Shown here one piece after another: positions 32,531 through 41,538 of a DNA stretch of 64,000 nucleotides. Numbering within the stretch: position 1 is the stretch's first letter; every line of letters starts with the position of its first letter. The notes beneath the pieces were generated by a model. It saw nothing but the letters and a program-made list of their open reading frames with translations. It was not told the DNA's origin and did not search any database. Location of the stretch: assembly GCF_009695915.1 (NCBI RefSeq), contig NZ_VUMZ01000003.1:124001-188000 (forward strand), in the 5' to 3' direction. Source of the stretch: Hornefia butyriciproducens. Lineage in GTDB: Bacteria > Bacillota > Clostridia > Peptostreptococcales > Anaerovoracaceae. A program made the position numbers and the translations under genes.

Positions 32531-34000
32531 TTACACGCGGGCCCGGTCAGAATTCCAGTAGGAGGGCGAGAACATGATGATTATCGCATACATCTCAAGC
32601 CTTCCGGCCAGCATAAGCAGGCTCAGATAGAATTTAAAGGGTGCCGCAAAAATACTGAAGTCACTGCCGGTCAGTCTGCCGAAACTGGTTCCGGTGTTTG
32701 TGAACGCACCGGCAGCCGCAGACAGAGTCGTTTCCATATCCAGATTGTTCAGAGACAGGACAATCGCGGAGAACATGAACAGCCCGAAATACAGGAGAAT
32801 GAACATGGTGATAGAGGATGCGACCGGAGCGGAGACCGGCTTTTTCTGTATCATGACCGGTTTGATTGCACGGGGATGGATCCGCTTGTATATACCCCGG
32901 CTGATCAGCTTCAGGAAGACCGAGAAACGGATGATTTTCATTCCGCCGCTGGTGGAGAAACTGCACCCGCCGATCAGGGACAGAGTGAGCAGCATAAATT
33001 TGGAGAAGGTCGGCCACGATCCGATGTCATCAATGATGAATCCCGAAGTCGAAGCGAAGGAGATCCCCTGTACCAGCGCGTTTCCGATACTGGAAACGAG
33101 GCTTCCTCCGATGTGGTGAAGGTGGAGATCCACACCCATCAGCAGGCCGGCAGAAGCGATCACCAGAAGATAAACCCGTACCTCGTAGTGGCGGATGGCT
33201 TCCCGGAATTTGCCGCAGGTCAGCATAAAGTAGGCGATGAAGTTGACAGAGGACGCCATGGAGAAGAAGGACAGAACACCCTTGATGTAAGGAGTGATTA
33301 CAAAGGCATCTTGAGCATTGGACAGATCCACGATTCCTGCGGTACTGATGGATGACAGGGTGTTCAGCAGTGCATCATAGAATGTCATTTTCGTGGGAAT
33401 CAGAAGCAGCAGTTCAATCAGCGTCAGCGCCGTATAAATCTGATAGGAGATCTTGGCTGTATCGCCGAAACGGGCGGTCAGTTTCTCCAGAGTAGGACCG
33501 GGCATTTCCGCCGCGGCCATTTTTTGTCCGCGGATCCCCAGTTTCGGAAAGATTGAGGTGGTCAGAACGATGATCCCCATGCCGCCCAGCCAGCTGCTGA
33601 CACTCTTCCAGAGCAGCAGAGAGCGGGGCATATTATCGTATCCCAGCACGGTGGCTCCGGTGGTGGTCCAGCCGGCGGTGGATTCAAACCAGCAGTCCCA
33701 GAAGGAGTAACCCATGTCGGAAAGCAGATACGGCATTGAGCCCAGCAGGATGACGAACATCCAGCAGACGATGACGATGTAAAAGCCCTCTCTTGAGTGG
33801 ATATACGGGCGGCTGTGCATCGTCACCCGGTTGATGGTGATGCCGAAGCTGACACATACGACGATGATACAGAAGAAGGCCGTCGCGGGAGCGAATTCCG
33901 CGAAATAGCATGCGAAAGCGAAGGGGATCAGCATAGCGATACCCTCGAACAAAAGAATCATGGATGCAGTTCTTAAAATCAGTCTGTGATTGAAGTTCAT
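32531..34000 (-). CDS. trkH: TrkH family potassium uptake protein (second copy)
   Basis: A 489-residue K+ channel-like transporter subunit with four repeated M1-P-M2 modules. Filter-like loops include T-T-G-A-T near residue 108, the first of the four Gly-containing selectivity sequences. It works with a TrkA/KtrA-type regulator. It is the last gene of the operon, 96 bases after the first trkH. It resembles but is clearly distinct from the preceding copy, so it may serve as an alternative K+ (or Na+/K+) channel or form a heteromer. Confidence 0.92.
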   Translation of the reverse strand: MNFNHRLILRTASMILLFEGIAMLIPFAFACYFAEFAPATAFFCIIVVCVSFGITINRVTMHSRPYIHSREGFYIVIVCWMFVILLGSMPYLLSDMGYSFWDCWFESTAGWTTTGATVLGYDNMPRSLLLWKSVSSWLGGMGIIVLTTSIFPKLGIRGQKMAAAEMPGPTLEKLTARFGDTAKISYQIYTALTLIELLLLIPTKMTFYDALLNTLSSISTAGIVDLSNAQDAFVITPYIKGVLSFFSMASSVNFIAYFMLTCGKFREAIRHYEVRVYLLVIASAGLLMGVDLHLHHIGGSLVSSIGNALVQGISFASTSGFIIDDIGSWPTFSKFMLLTLSLIGGCSFSTSGGMKIIRFSVFLKLISRGIYKRIHPRAIKPVMIQKKPVSAPVASSITMFILLYFGLFMFSAIVLSLNNLDMETTLSAAAGAFTNTGTSFGRLTGSDFSIFAAPFKFYLSLLMLAGRLEMYAIIIMFSPSYWNSDRARV

Positions 34001-34096
34001 AATTGCTCCTGTCTGCTTCTGTTATTTTCCGCTGCGCACCTGCCGCAGCCGGGCGGTTCGCCGGTCGGCGACACCTCAGCCTCCTGCCGCTCCGGA

Positions 34097-35560
34097 TCAG
34101 GCTTTGTTAGAGTTCCAGTAGTATGGTGAGAACAGCATGAAAACAGTGAACAGCTCTAGTCTTCCTGCTATCATCAGGAATGACAGCACGATTTTGGAAA
34201 AATCGGAGAACTGACTGAAATTCATGGTCGGTCCAACCAGGTTGAAGCCCGGTCCCACGTTCCCCACACAGGTCACGACGGCCGAGACCGTGGTGACCAG
34301 GTCAAATCCGTTGACGGCGATCAGAAGCGAGCCGACGAAGATGGTGGCAAAGTAGAGGAACATGAAATTCGCGATATTGGTGGCGATTTCCTGAGTGATC
34401 TGCCCCCGGTTCAGCTTCAGCGTAGTCACCTGACGGGGATGGATCTTCAGCGAGATCCCTCTGCGGATCAGCTTGATGGAAACCAGGATACGGACGATTT
34501 TCGGACCGCCGCCGGTGGACGAGGAGGAGGCGCCCAGCATCATCAGCAGAAAGAGCAGCATCTTCGCGAACGTCGGCCACACGTCGAAATTCGTCGTCGC
34601 AAAGCCTGTGGTCGTAATGACTGATGCGACCTGAAAAGCGGAATCCGTCAGGCTCCTGAACGGGTCGTGATAGCCGCCCGCCGCCAGAAGGTCGATTGCG
34701 ATCATGACGGTGAATGCGATGATGATTCCCATATATGCTCGGTATTCCTCATCCTGAAAGGCTCTGCGGGGTCTTCGTATCATGACAAAGAAGAGATTGA
34801 AGTTGGTTCCGCATAAAATCATGAAGATGGTCAGCACCCAGTATATGTATGGACTCGCGAAGTGGGCGACGCTGTTGTTGTAATTGGAAAATCCGCCTGT
34901 TCCGACGGTGCCGAAGGAATGAATCAGTGCGTCGTAGAGCGACATGCCTCCGAACATCAGCAGTATGGCCAGAACGACCGTGAAAATTATATATAGCAGG
35001 TACAGTCTGCGGGAGGTGTCAGAAAAGTGCGGAGTCATCTTATCGAGTGTCGGGCCGGGGGTTTCACGGCTGGCGATCATCATTCCCTCTACGCCGATGG
35101 ACGGAATAATGGCTGTTGCGAATACAATTATCCCCATGCCGCCCAGCCAGTGGCTGAAAGAGCGCCAGAACAGAATGGATTTCGGCAGAGCCTCGATGTC
35201 GCTGAGAATGGATGCTCCCGTAGTGGAATAGCCGGAGCACATTTCGAAGAAAGCATCCACAAAACGTGGGATGGCGCCGGTGATGACCATTGGCAGAGCG
35301 CTGATGAAGGACGCAATCAGCCAGCACAGAGCGACGATCAGGAATCCGTCCCTCGCCCTGACGCGGATTCTGGCCGGCGGGAAAAGCTTCATGATGGCTA
35401 GTCCGATCAGCAGACACAGAGCGATAAGTACAACAAAACTGATGGCCGCAGCGACCTCCCTGTAAATCACCGCGGTGACCAGAGAGGGAAGGGCGCAGAG
35501 GCCGATCACAAATAATAATATGCCCATCATACTGATTAGATTTTTCATATTAACAGACAT
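34097..35560 (-). CDS. trkH: TrkH family potassium uptake protein (first copy)
   Basis: A 487-residue membrane protein of the same Trk/Ktr family, with filter-like segments Y-S-T-T-G-A-S, T-V-G-T-G-G-F and T-T-T-G-F-A-T-T in successive P loops. It lies 20 bases downstream of trkA, with which it forms the uptake system, TrkA gating the pore in response to nucleotides. AAGA-rich sequence precedes its start near 35560. Two tandem trkH genes behind one trkA is uncommon. Confidence 0.92.
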   Translation of the reverse strand: MSVNMKNLISMMGILLFVIGLCALPSLVTAVIYREVAAAISFVVLIALCLLIGLAIMKLFPPARIRVRARDGFLIVALCWLIASFISALPMVITGAIPRFVDAFFEMCSGYSTTGASILSDIEALPKSILFWRSFSHWLGGMGIIVFATAIIPSIGVEGMMIASRETPGPTLDKMTPHFSDTSRRLYLLYIIFTVVLAILLMFGGMSLYDALIHSFGTVGTGGFSNYNNSVAHFASPYIYWVLTIFMILCGTNFNLFFVMIRRPRRAFQDEEYRAYMGIIIAFTVMIAIDLLAAGGYHDPFRSLTDSAFQVASVITTTGFATTNFDVWPTFAKMLLFLLMMLGASSSSTGGGPKIVRILVSIKLIRRGISLKIHPRQVTTLKLNRGQITQEIATNIANFMFLYFATIFVGSLLIAVNGFDLVTTVSAVVTCVGNVGPGFNLVGPTMNFSQFSDFSKIVLSFLMIAGRLELFTVFMLFSPYYWNSNKA

Positions 35561-35580
35561 ATCTTCTTATTAACTCCCGA

Positions 35581-36930
35581 TTATTTTTTTGCCTTCATCA
35601 GTTTTTCCAGCTCGCCGAGGCCGGAGAGCAGACTGAAGAAGGTGACTCTGTCATTTTGTTCAATAGTGGTGTTCCCGTCGGGGATGATGACTTTGCCGCC
35701 TCTGTGAATCGCGGCGATCAGCACGTCCTTCGGAATCTCCAGCTCATGGATGGGAACCCCCAGCATACTCATGCGGGAGGTTGCGATAACCTCCAGAATC
35801 TCCGCCTGGCCCTGAATCAGCAGGGAGGACAGAATGCGCTTGGAACCCTGGATATAACGAAGGATATTGCTGGTGCTGATGTCCAGCGGATTCAGAACCA
35901 TATCCACGCCCATCTGTTCGATTAAGTCTTTATAGTTCTCGTGGCTCACCTTGGAGATGACATCCGCTATGCCGTGCTGCTTCGCGGTAAGCGCCAGAAG
36001 CAGGTTTTCCTCATCGTAACCGGTGGCCGTGACAAAGGCGTCCATATCATCCAGGTTTTCCTCCTCCAGAAGGCTGATATCAGTACCGTCTGAGTGGAGA
36101 ACCATCACGTTCTTCAGGTTGGTGGAGAGGTAGTGGCACCGCTCCATGTCGCGTTCCACGAGCTTTACGGACGCGCCGAATTCCTGCAGACGATCTGCAA
36201 GGTAGAATCCTGTTTTGCCGCCGCCGATGATCATGACCTTGTGAATGTTGGTATATTTTCCGTGTTCGTGAGTCTTCTTGTGAATCTCGGAAATCCGGTC
36301 CTTGGCGCCGATGGCGTAGATGAAATCTCCTTCCTTAACCTCATCGTCGCCGTGAGGGACGATGACCTTACCGTTGCGGGAAAGCGCAGCAATCAGAACG
36401 TCGGGAAGAACCTCATGGATATCCGGCATGGTCAGACCCACCAGAGCGGGAAAACGCCGGGTAGGAAATTCCGTCATGGCGATTCCGCCGCTTTTGAAAA
36501 TTCCGTTGCTCAGTGTGTACTTTTCCGCCAGGTATTTGTAGATCTCCACGGTGATGGACATGTCCGGATTGACGATGTGGTCGATGTCCATCGCATCCTT
36601 GATGAAGTCGAACTGATTCATATGCTCCGGGTCGCGGACGCGGGCGATCACATGATGGCATCCCAGCTTCTTGGCAAAGGAAGCGATGATCATGTTCGTC
36701 TCGTCGCTGGAGGTCACAGCAAGCAGGTATTCAAAAGACTCGATGCCGATATTCTTCAACACGGACAGCCTGCGTCCGTCGTCGTTGATGGTCATGACAT
36801 CGAGTTGCTGTGAGAGCTTCTGCAGTACATTTGCGTTTTTATCTATGATCGTAATGGAATAATCACCGCCGATCAGGGCCTCTGCCACGCAGGTTCCCAG
36901 CTTGCCGGCGCCAACAATCACTACATTCAT
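35581..36930 (-). CDS. trkA: Trk potassium system regulatory subunit TrkA
   Basis: A 449-residue peripheral membrane protein with two RCK modules in tandem. Each has an NAD-binding Rossmann fold: V-V-I-V-G-A-G-K-L-G at the N-terminus, and M-I-I-G-G-G-K-T-G near residue 230. Each is followed by a TrkA-C domain. It binds NAD(H)/ATP and gates TrkH. The start ATG 36930 follows GGAGG; the longer upstream frame lacks a site. It is the first gene of the operon, with a good promoter upstream. Confidence 0.95.
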   Translation of the reverse strand: MNVVIVGAGKLGTCVAEALIGGDYSITIIDKNANVLQKLSQQLDVMTINDDGRRLSVLKNIGIESFEYLLAVTSSDETNMIIASFAKKLGCHHVIARVRDPEHMNQFDFIKDAMDIDHIVNPDMSITVEIYKYLAEKYTLSNGIFKSGGIAMTEFPTRRFPALVGLTMPDIHEVLPDVLIAALSRNGKVIVPHGDDEVKEGDFIYAIGAKDRISEIHKKTHEHGKYTNIHKVMIIGGGKTGFYLADRLQEFGASVKLVERDMERCHYLSTNLKNVMVLHSDGTDISLLEEENLDDMDAFVTATGYDEENLLLALTAKQHGIADVISKVSHENYKDLIEQMGVDMVLNPLDISTSNILRYIQGSKRILSSLLIQGQAEILEVIATSRMSMLGVPIHELEIPKDVLIAAIHRGGKVIIPDGNTTIEQNDRVTFFSLLSGLGELEKLMKAKK

Positions 36931-36975
36931 GTTTTTCTTTCCTCCCGGATAACCTTTCTGATTACAGTATGAAAT

Positions 36976-37004
36976 ATTGTAATACCGAAACTTTAATTTT
37001 GCAA
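36976..37004 (-). promoter_or_regulatory. Promoter of trkA
   Basis: On the minus strand TTGCAA (37004-36999), 17 bases, TACAAT (36981-36976). It lies within the same 100 bases as the promoter of the divergent HAD gene. Confidence 0.7.
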
Positions 37005-37014
37005 CCCCTTTTGA

Positions 37015-37026
37015 TATAATGGATTC
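37015..37026 (+). promoter_or_regulatory. -10 element of the HAD phosphatase gene
   Basis: TATAAT at 37015-37020 lies only 6 bases before the ATG at 37027, with a weak -35 TTTAAT 17 bases upstream. If used, the transcript would be leaderless or nearly so. Confidence 0.5.
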
Positions 37027-37866
37027 ATGAAACAGAAAAGCGGAAAAGAAATCAGAATGATCGCGTTGGATCTGGACGGAACAACGCTGACCGGCAGGTC
37101 GGAAATCTCGCCGCGCACCGTGGAGGCGCTTCATCGGGCCATGGAGCAGGGGGTTCATATTGTAATCTCCACCGGACGTCCCTGGTGCTCCCTTCCGGAG
37201 GCAATTTTCGGCATCGACGGTCTGGAATATATGATTACATCAAACGGGGCTGTTATTACGCGCATATCCGGACGGGAGCGGATTTACGAGAACTGCAACG
37301 AGCCTGCGGCCGTGGAAAGAATCGTGGCACTTCTGCGGGGGCGGGGATTTTCTGTTGACGCCTTTACGGACGGACAGGCCTATATCGGTGCGGCGGAGTA
37401 CCGGGAGATGAAGGAAAACGGGTGCTCCTTCCGTGACGCGGATTATGTGCTGCGGACGCGGCGGCCGGTGACGGATATTTTTGATTTTATGCTGGAGCAC
37501 AAAGCCAGGCTGGAGAATATCAGCATCGTATTTCGCCGTGAAGAAGACCAGAAGAAAGTCATGCGTCAGCTTGCTGCGATGGACGACATCACCCTGACAT
37601 CCTCATTCCATAACAATCTGGAAATCGGCGGCCCCACCACCAGTAAGGCTGATGCACTCCGTTTTCTGATGCGGCGGCTTTCCATTGATTCAGACCGGCT
37701 TCTGGCATGCGGGGACAGTCCCAACGACAGCAGAATGATCGAGCTGGCCCGTATCGGTATCGTGATGGGAAACGCGTCAGAGCATATGAAAGCACGGGCA
37801 GATTTTGTAACTGATACAAATGATAATGACGGAGTCGCCAAGGCGATTGAGAAATTCGTGCTCTGA
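37027..37866 (+). CDS. HAD-IIB family phosphatase (Cof-like)
   Basis: A 279-residue HAD hydrolase of the Cof/IIB type. It has motif I D-L-D-G-T-T near residue 15, motif II S-T-G-R-P with the Ser/Thr nucleophile partner, the conserved Lys in G-G-P-T-T-S-K-A-D, and motif III G-D-S-P-N-D in the last third. It dephosphorylates small sugar or nucleotide phosphates; substrate unknown. The N-terminus is eleven residues longer than usual before M-I-A-L-D, and a second ATG (37060) with no clear site could be the real start. Confidence 0.88.
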   Translation: MKQKSGKEIRMIALDLDGTTLTGRSEISPRTVEALHRAMEQGVHIVISTGRPWCSLPEAIFGIDGLEYMITSNGAVITRISGRERIYENCNEPAAVERIVALLRGRGFSVDAFTDGQAYIGAAEYREMKENGCSFRDADYVLRTRRPVTDIFDFMLEHKARLENISIVFRREEDQKKVMRQLAAMDDITLTSSFHNNLEIGGPTTSKADALRFLMRRLSIDSDRLLACGDSPNDSRMIELARIGIVMGNASEHMKARADFVTDTNDNDGVAKAIEKFVL

Positions 37867-38045
37867 GAACTGATGCTTCACGCACCTTATATAACACAGA
37901 TAAAACGTTCATCAGACTGAAATGCGAACTTAATGCTTATACGATGCGGATATAATATGTGCGGAACGATTGTCCGTCAGATGCCGTCTGTTCATCGGGT
38001 ATCGACGGACTATTGACGAAATTATTAGCAAAATTCCAAAAAATA
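37867..38045. other. Intergenic region before the small membrane-protein promoter
   Basis: No gene seen. A TATAAT near 37950 is followed by an inverted repeat GTCCGTC...GACGGAC. A short AT-rich stretch leads to the promoter at 38046. Confidence 0.6.
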
Positions 38046-38074
38046 TTGACCATGATTAAAAAATGTAATAATAT
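38046..38074 (+). promoter_or_regulatory. Promoter of the small membrane-protein gene
   Basis: TTGACC (38046-38051), 17 bases, TAATAT (38069-38074), about 10 bases before structured element C. Confidence 0.65.
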
Positions 38075-38083
38075 TAATGATAA

Positions 38084-38153
38084 GCAGTGACTGCCCATTA
38101 AGTCCCTGTCGGACTCAATGGGCGCTGCCGGCGGTTTTTCTGTGGCGCCGCGG
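38084..38153 (+). repeat. Structured repeat element, copy C (leader of a small membrane protein)
   Basis: Contains a 13-bp hairpin GCCCATTAAGTCC / GGACTCAATGGGC with one A-C mismatch, then GGCGC / GCGCC. The first 60 bases align with copies A and B, but the third hairpin of those copies is not evident here. As in copy A, it follows a promoter directly and precedes a membrane-protein gene, here by 33 bases. A common cis-acting role is the simplest reading, but the function is unknown. Confidence 0.65.
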
Positions 38154-38186
38154 TGTATTGATGACGAATGCTGAAAGGGGGATAAA

Positions 38187-38357
38187 ATGAAGTACGCAAC
38201 GACTGCACTGGTAATTATGCTGATTGTTAATATCGCAGCGCTTCTGAGTACGACGGTTCTTTCGGGGAAAGCTCTGTTCGGGGCATATCTGGGGCTTACA
38301 ATGTTTAATGTTGTCTACATCACAATATCGTTGAATTTTGTCAGAAAGAGAAAATAA
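38187..38357 (+). CDS. Small two-helix membrane protein of unknown function
   Basis: A 56-residue protein with two hydrophobic segments (about 5-24 and 29-48) and a basic end (V-R-K-R-K). GGGGG precedes the ATG by a few bases. It is preceded by structured element C and its own promoter, and followed by a possible hairpin and then a terminator. No family is recognised. The promoter and leader make real expression likely. Confidence 0.6.
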   Translation: MKYATTALVIMLIVNIAALLSTTVLSGKALFGAYLGLTMFNVVYITISLNFVRKRK

Positions 38358-38428
38358 AAGACAGGAGCCTGCGTCCGGGAATCCGATTCCCGGGGAACAG
38401 GGTAAATAATGAATAAGGAAATGATGTT

Positions 38429-38462
38429 TTACGGCTGCCGGCTGAGGCGGCCGTTTTTTTGT
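38429..38462 (+). terminator. Terminator after the small membrane-protein gene
   Basis: ACGGCTGCC-ggctga-GGCGGCCGT with a run of T. A second hairpin, CCGGGAAT-ccg-ATTCCCGG, lies between the stop codon and this terminator. Confidence 0.8.
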
Positions 38463-38551
38463 GCACGGACAGGTGTCATATTGTTTACGGTGCGGCAGCG
38501 ACAGTACTTCGGACAGAATTTTAATCTTTTGTAAAATTCGGTACAGGGGTG

Positions 38552-38580
38552 TTGACAGTATATGGTAAAAATAGTAGATT
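38552..38580 (+). promoter_or_regulatory. Promoter of the yraN-comM-dprA operon
   Basis: TTGACA (38552-38557), 17 bases, TAGATT (38575-38580), about 35 bases before the yraN start. Confidence 0.7.
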
Positions 38581-38614
38581 GAGGTTACGGGAGACGGGGT
38601 AGAAAGGGGAAACC

Positions 38615-38947
38615 ATGACAGATAAAAAATTGCTGGGTACCGGCGGCGAGAATTTTGCGGCCGCAGTGCTCTATGCTCAGGGGTATGATATTCTGCAGAG
38701 GAATTTCCGGTGCCGGATCGGGGAAATCGACATCGTCTGCAGAAAGGACGACTGTATCTTCTTTGTAGAGGTAAAGACGAGGACATCTCTGATCGGAGGT
38801 CGTCCGGCGGAGGCGGTGGATCCGGGAAAGCAGAGACGGATGAGAGGCGTTGCGAGTTATTATCTGATGACGCACGGTCTGGCAGACTGCAGGGTGTCGT
38901 TTCAGGTATTCGAGATCATGGTCAATCAGATACGGGACGCATTCTGA
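38615..38947 (+). CDS. YraN/UPF0102 family nuclease-fold protein
   Basis: A 110-residue protein with the restriction-endonuclease-like core G-E-I-D-I-V (catalytic-type Asp) and F-V-E-V-K-T-R (E-x-K). The N-terminal G-x-x-G-E-N-F-A-A helix also matches the family. Members are thought to act on DNA in recombination or uptake; the direct role is unproven. It is the first gene of an operon with comM and dprA, which fits DNA uptake/processing. GAAAGGGG precedes the ATG. Confidence 0.9.
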   Translation: MTDKKLLGTGGENFAAAVLYAQGYDILQRNFRCRIGEIDIVCRKDDCIFFVEVKTRTSLIGGRPAEAVDPGKQRRMRGVASYYLMTHGLADCRVSFQVFEIMVNQIRDAF

Positions 38948-38961
38948 AAGGAGGAAGACAG

Positions 38962-40572
38962 ATGCTGTCAGTTATCAGTACCGCTGCGCTTCATGGTCTG
39001 GACGCAGTTGCGGTAAATGTGGAAACAGATATCACTAACGGTTTGCCTGTCTTTCATATTGTGGGACTTGCGGACGTCGGCGTCAAGGAGGCGCGGGAAC
39101 GGATACGGTCTGCTGTCGTGAATTCCGGATGCCGGATGCCGACGGCGAGGATTATCATCAACATGTCTCCGGCGGATGTGCGGAAGAGAGGGACACATCT
39201 GGATCTTCCGATGGCCATGGGAATTCTGGCAGATACCGGGCAGATTCTGGCGGAGGAGACGAGGGGCTGTGTGTTCATCGGCGAGCTGTCGCTGGATGGA
39301 ACGATTCGCAGAGTGAACGGAATTCTGCCGATGCTGCTTCAGATGGAGAGACTCGGATTCCGGAGTGCGGTCATTCCGCAGGGAAATCGCAGGGAAGCGG
39401 GTCTTGTCCGCGGTATCGACCTTTATCCCGCATCTCATTTGAGAGAGGTTATCGATCATTTCAATCTGGCGGCGCCGCTTCCGCGGATCGGGAAAGATGA
39501 GCGGCAGTTCCCGGACGGAGAGGAACCCGGCGGACCGGATTTTGTCGATGTCAGAGGACAGGAATATGCCAAGCGCGCCATCGTTATTGCGGCGGCCGGC
39601 GGACACGGTCTTCTGATGACAGGCAGTCCGTCCACAGGCAAAACCATGCTGGCAGAGCGGATTCCGTCAATCCTTCCTAGGATGAACTATGAAGAGATTC
39701 TGGAGGTGACTCGCATCTATTCGGTGGCAGGGCTGCTGGATGAGAAACTACCATATATAATGGTGCGGCCGTTTCGCAGTCCGCATCACAGTATTACTCC
39801 GGCTAGCCTGGTGGGAGGCGGAGCGGTACCCGTACCGGGAGAGATTACATTGGCGGACAAAGGCGTCCTATTCCTGGATGAATTCGGGGAATTTGATCGG
39901 GGAACAATCGATATGCTGAGGCAGCCGCTGGAGAACAGAAAAATCGAGATCTCGAGGCTGTCGGAGCGGTTTGTGTTTCCCGCAGATTTTCTCCTGGTGG
40001 CGGCCGCCAATCCGTGCCGGTGCGGATACTACGGAGACGAAGAGCATGAATGCAGGTGCACAGCCAGTGAAATTGAGCGTTACAGAAGCAGAATTTCGGG
40101 CCCGATTATGGACCGGATCGATCTGCATATCACGTTGAGAAATGTGAGGTACAGGGAACTGACTGGCGGCACATCTGTAACCTCTGCGCATATGCGGAAG
40201 CAGGTGGAGCGCGCCCGGAGGATTCAGGAGGAACGTTTCAGGGGAACGGACGTTCAGCGGAACGGTCAGCTTGACAGCCGGACGGCGGAGCAATTTATCC
40301 GGTTTGATGAGGAAGCACAGTCGCGTCTCGGAATGCTGTATGACACATATGCGCTGAATCCGAGAACCTTTCTGAAAATACGGAAGGTCGCAAGGACCAT
40401 TGCGGATCTGGAAGGCGCTGTGCAGGTTCGCTGGGAACATATTGCAGAGGCGGTGCAGTACCGGGAGGAGCCGCCGGGACGAAGGTCAACTGTGACGGAA
40501 ACTGTCTCTTCAGCCGGAGAGCAGGCCGGAAAGGGGAAGCGGAGAGGAGGCGCGGAAGGATGGACAGAGTGA
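38962..40572 (+). CDS. comM: ComM/YifB family Mg-chelatase-like AAA+ ATPase
   Basis: A 536-residue AAA+ protein. The N-terminal ChlI-like domain 5-fold begins S-V-I-S-T-A-A-L-H-G-L. The ATPase has Walker A G-S-P-S-T-G-K-T and Walker B L-F-L-D-E-F-G-E. A C-terminal domain carries C-R-C-G-Y-Y and C-R-C-T cysteines. ComM drives branch migration during integration of transforming DNA in other bacteria. AAAGGAGG precedes ATG 38962; the longer frame upstream overlaps yraN and is not used. It overlaps dprA by 13 bases. Confidence 0.94.
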   Translation: MLSVISTAALHGLDAVAVNVETDITNGLPVFHIVGLADVGVKEARERIRSAVVNSGCRMPTARIIINMSPADVRKRGTHLDLPMAMGILADTGQILAEETRGCVFIGELSLDGTIRRVNGILPMLLQMERLGFRSAVIPQGNRREAGLVRGIDLYPASHLREVIDHFNLAAPLPRIGKDERQFPDGEEPGGPDFVDVRGQEYAKRAIVIAAAGGHGLLMTGSPSTGKTMLAERIPSILPRMNYEEILEVTRIYSVAGLLDEKLPYIMVRPFRSPHHSITPASLVGGGAVPVPGEITLADKGVLFLDEFGEFDRGTIDMLRQPLENRKIEISRLSERFVFPADFLLVAAANPCRCGYYGDEEHECRCTASEIERYRSRISGPIMDRIDLHITLRNVRYRELTGGTSVTSAHMRKQVERARRIQEERFRGTDVQRNGQLDSRTAEQFIRFDEEAQSRLGMLYDTYALNPRTFLKIRKVARTIADLEGAVQVRWEHIAEAVQYREEPPGRRSTVTETVSSAGEQAGKGKRRGGAEGWTE

Positions 40573-41420
40573 CTGTGCTCCGGAAAGGAGATCCTGAAAT
40601 CCCGAGGAGACTGACGGAAATCCGTGACGCGCCGGAAATTCTGTACTGCGACGGAGATGTTTCTCTACTCCGGTCCCGATGTGTCGCGATTGTGGGGAGC
40701 CGGAAATGCACGCAGTATGGGATCAGTGTCGCCCGGGCGATTGCCCGGCGCTGTGCGGAATGCGGACTGACCGTCGTCAGCGGAATGGCTCTGGGGATTG
40801 ATGCGGCGGCACATCAGGGCGCGCTGGAGGCAGGCGGCCGGACAATCGCTGTTTTTGCGTGCGGACCCGATGTATGCTATCCGAGAGAGAACCGCAGAAT
40901 AATGAAGGAAATCCGCGACCGCGGATTGATTTTCAGTGAATATCCTCCGGGAGAAAAACCTGCGCCGTATAAATTCCCGATGAGGAACAGGATAATAAGC
41001 GGGATTTCCGAGGCTGTCGTCGTAGTAGAGGCGTCCTATCGCAGCGGTGCACTGATTACGGCCGAGTTTGCGGAGGAGCAGGGCAGACAGCTTTACGCTG
41101 TACCGGGCAACATAACCAGTCCTGCCAGCTTCGGATCCAATCAGATCATCGCAGAGGGCGTTATGCCGCTCCTCGTGATTGAGGAACTGATCCGCGGTCT
41201 GGGAATTGTCCCGGAAAATTCGTCAGAAATCCGTGAGATTCTTGGTGAAGATGAAAAAAATATTTTCGATCAGATCCGGAAACATTCTGAACTCACAAGT
41301 GACGAGCTATGCCGTCTGACCCTGCTTCCACCGCAGAAAATCAACGGTATTATTACTGTGCTTGAAATGAAGGGACTGGTGGTAAGTTCAATGGGAAGAG
41401 TATTTGTGAACAGAATGTGA
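40560..41420 (+). CDS. dprA: DNA processing protein DprA/Smf
   Basis: A 286-residue protein of the Smf/DprA family, which binds incoming single-stranded DNA and loads RecA. The Rossmann core shows I-V-G-S-R-K-C-T-x-Y-G, S-G-M-A-L-G-I-D-A-A-A-H, A-V-P-G-N and the G-S-N-Q-I-I segment. A winged-helix-like C-terminal domain follows (about 215-286). It overlaps the comM stop, so the operon is tightly coupled. It lacks the N-terminal SAM domain present in some homologues. Confidence 0.95.
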   Translation: MDRVTVLRKGDPEIPRRLTEIRDAPEILYCDGDVSLLRSRCVAIVGSRKCTQYGISVARAIARRCAECGLTVVSGMALGIDAAAHQGALEAGGRTIAVFACGPDVCYPRENRRIMKEIRDRGLIFSEYPPGEKPAPYKFPMRNRIISGISEAVVVVEASYRSGALITAEFAEEQGRQLYAVPGNITSPASFGSNQIIAEGVMPLLVIEELIRGLGIVPENSSEIREILGEDEKNIFDQIRKHSELTSDELCRLTLLPPQKINGIITVLEMKGLVVSSMGRVFVNRM

Positions 41421-41476
41421 ATAATATTTCAGTTGACACAGAGAAACAACTGTGAAAAAATGAATATTGAGAATAT

Positions 41477-41504
41477 TTGACGTAAAACGGATTTGTGTTA
41501 TAAT
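41477..41504 (+). promoter_or_regulatory. Promoter of topA
   Basis: TTGACG (41477-41482), 16 bases, TATAAT (41499-41504), 35 bases upstream of the start codon. Confidence 0.75.
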
Positions 41505-41538
41505 ACGAATCGTTTATCAAATATTTTTTGGAGGAATA

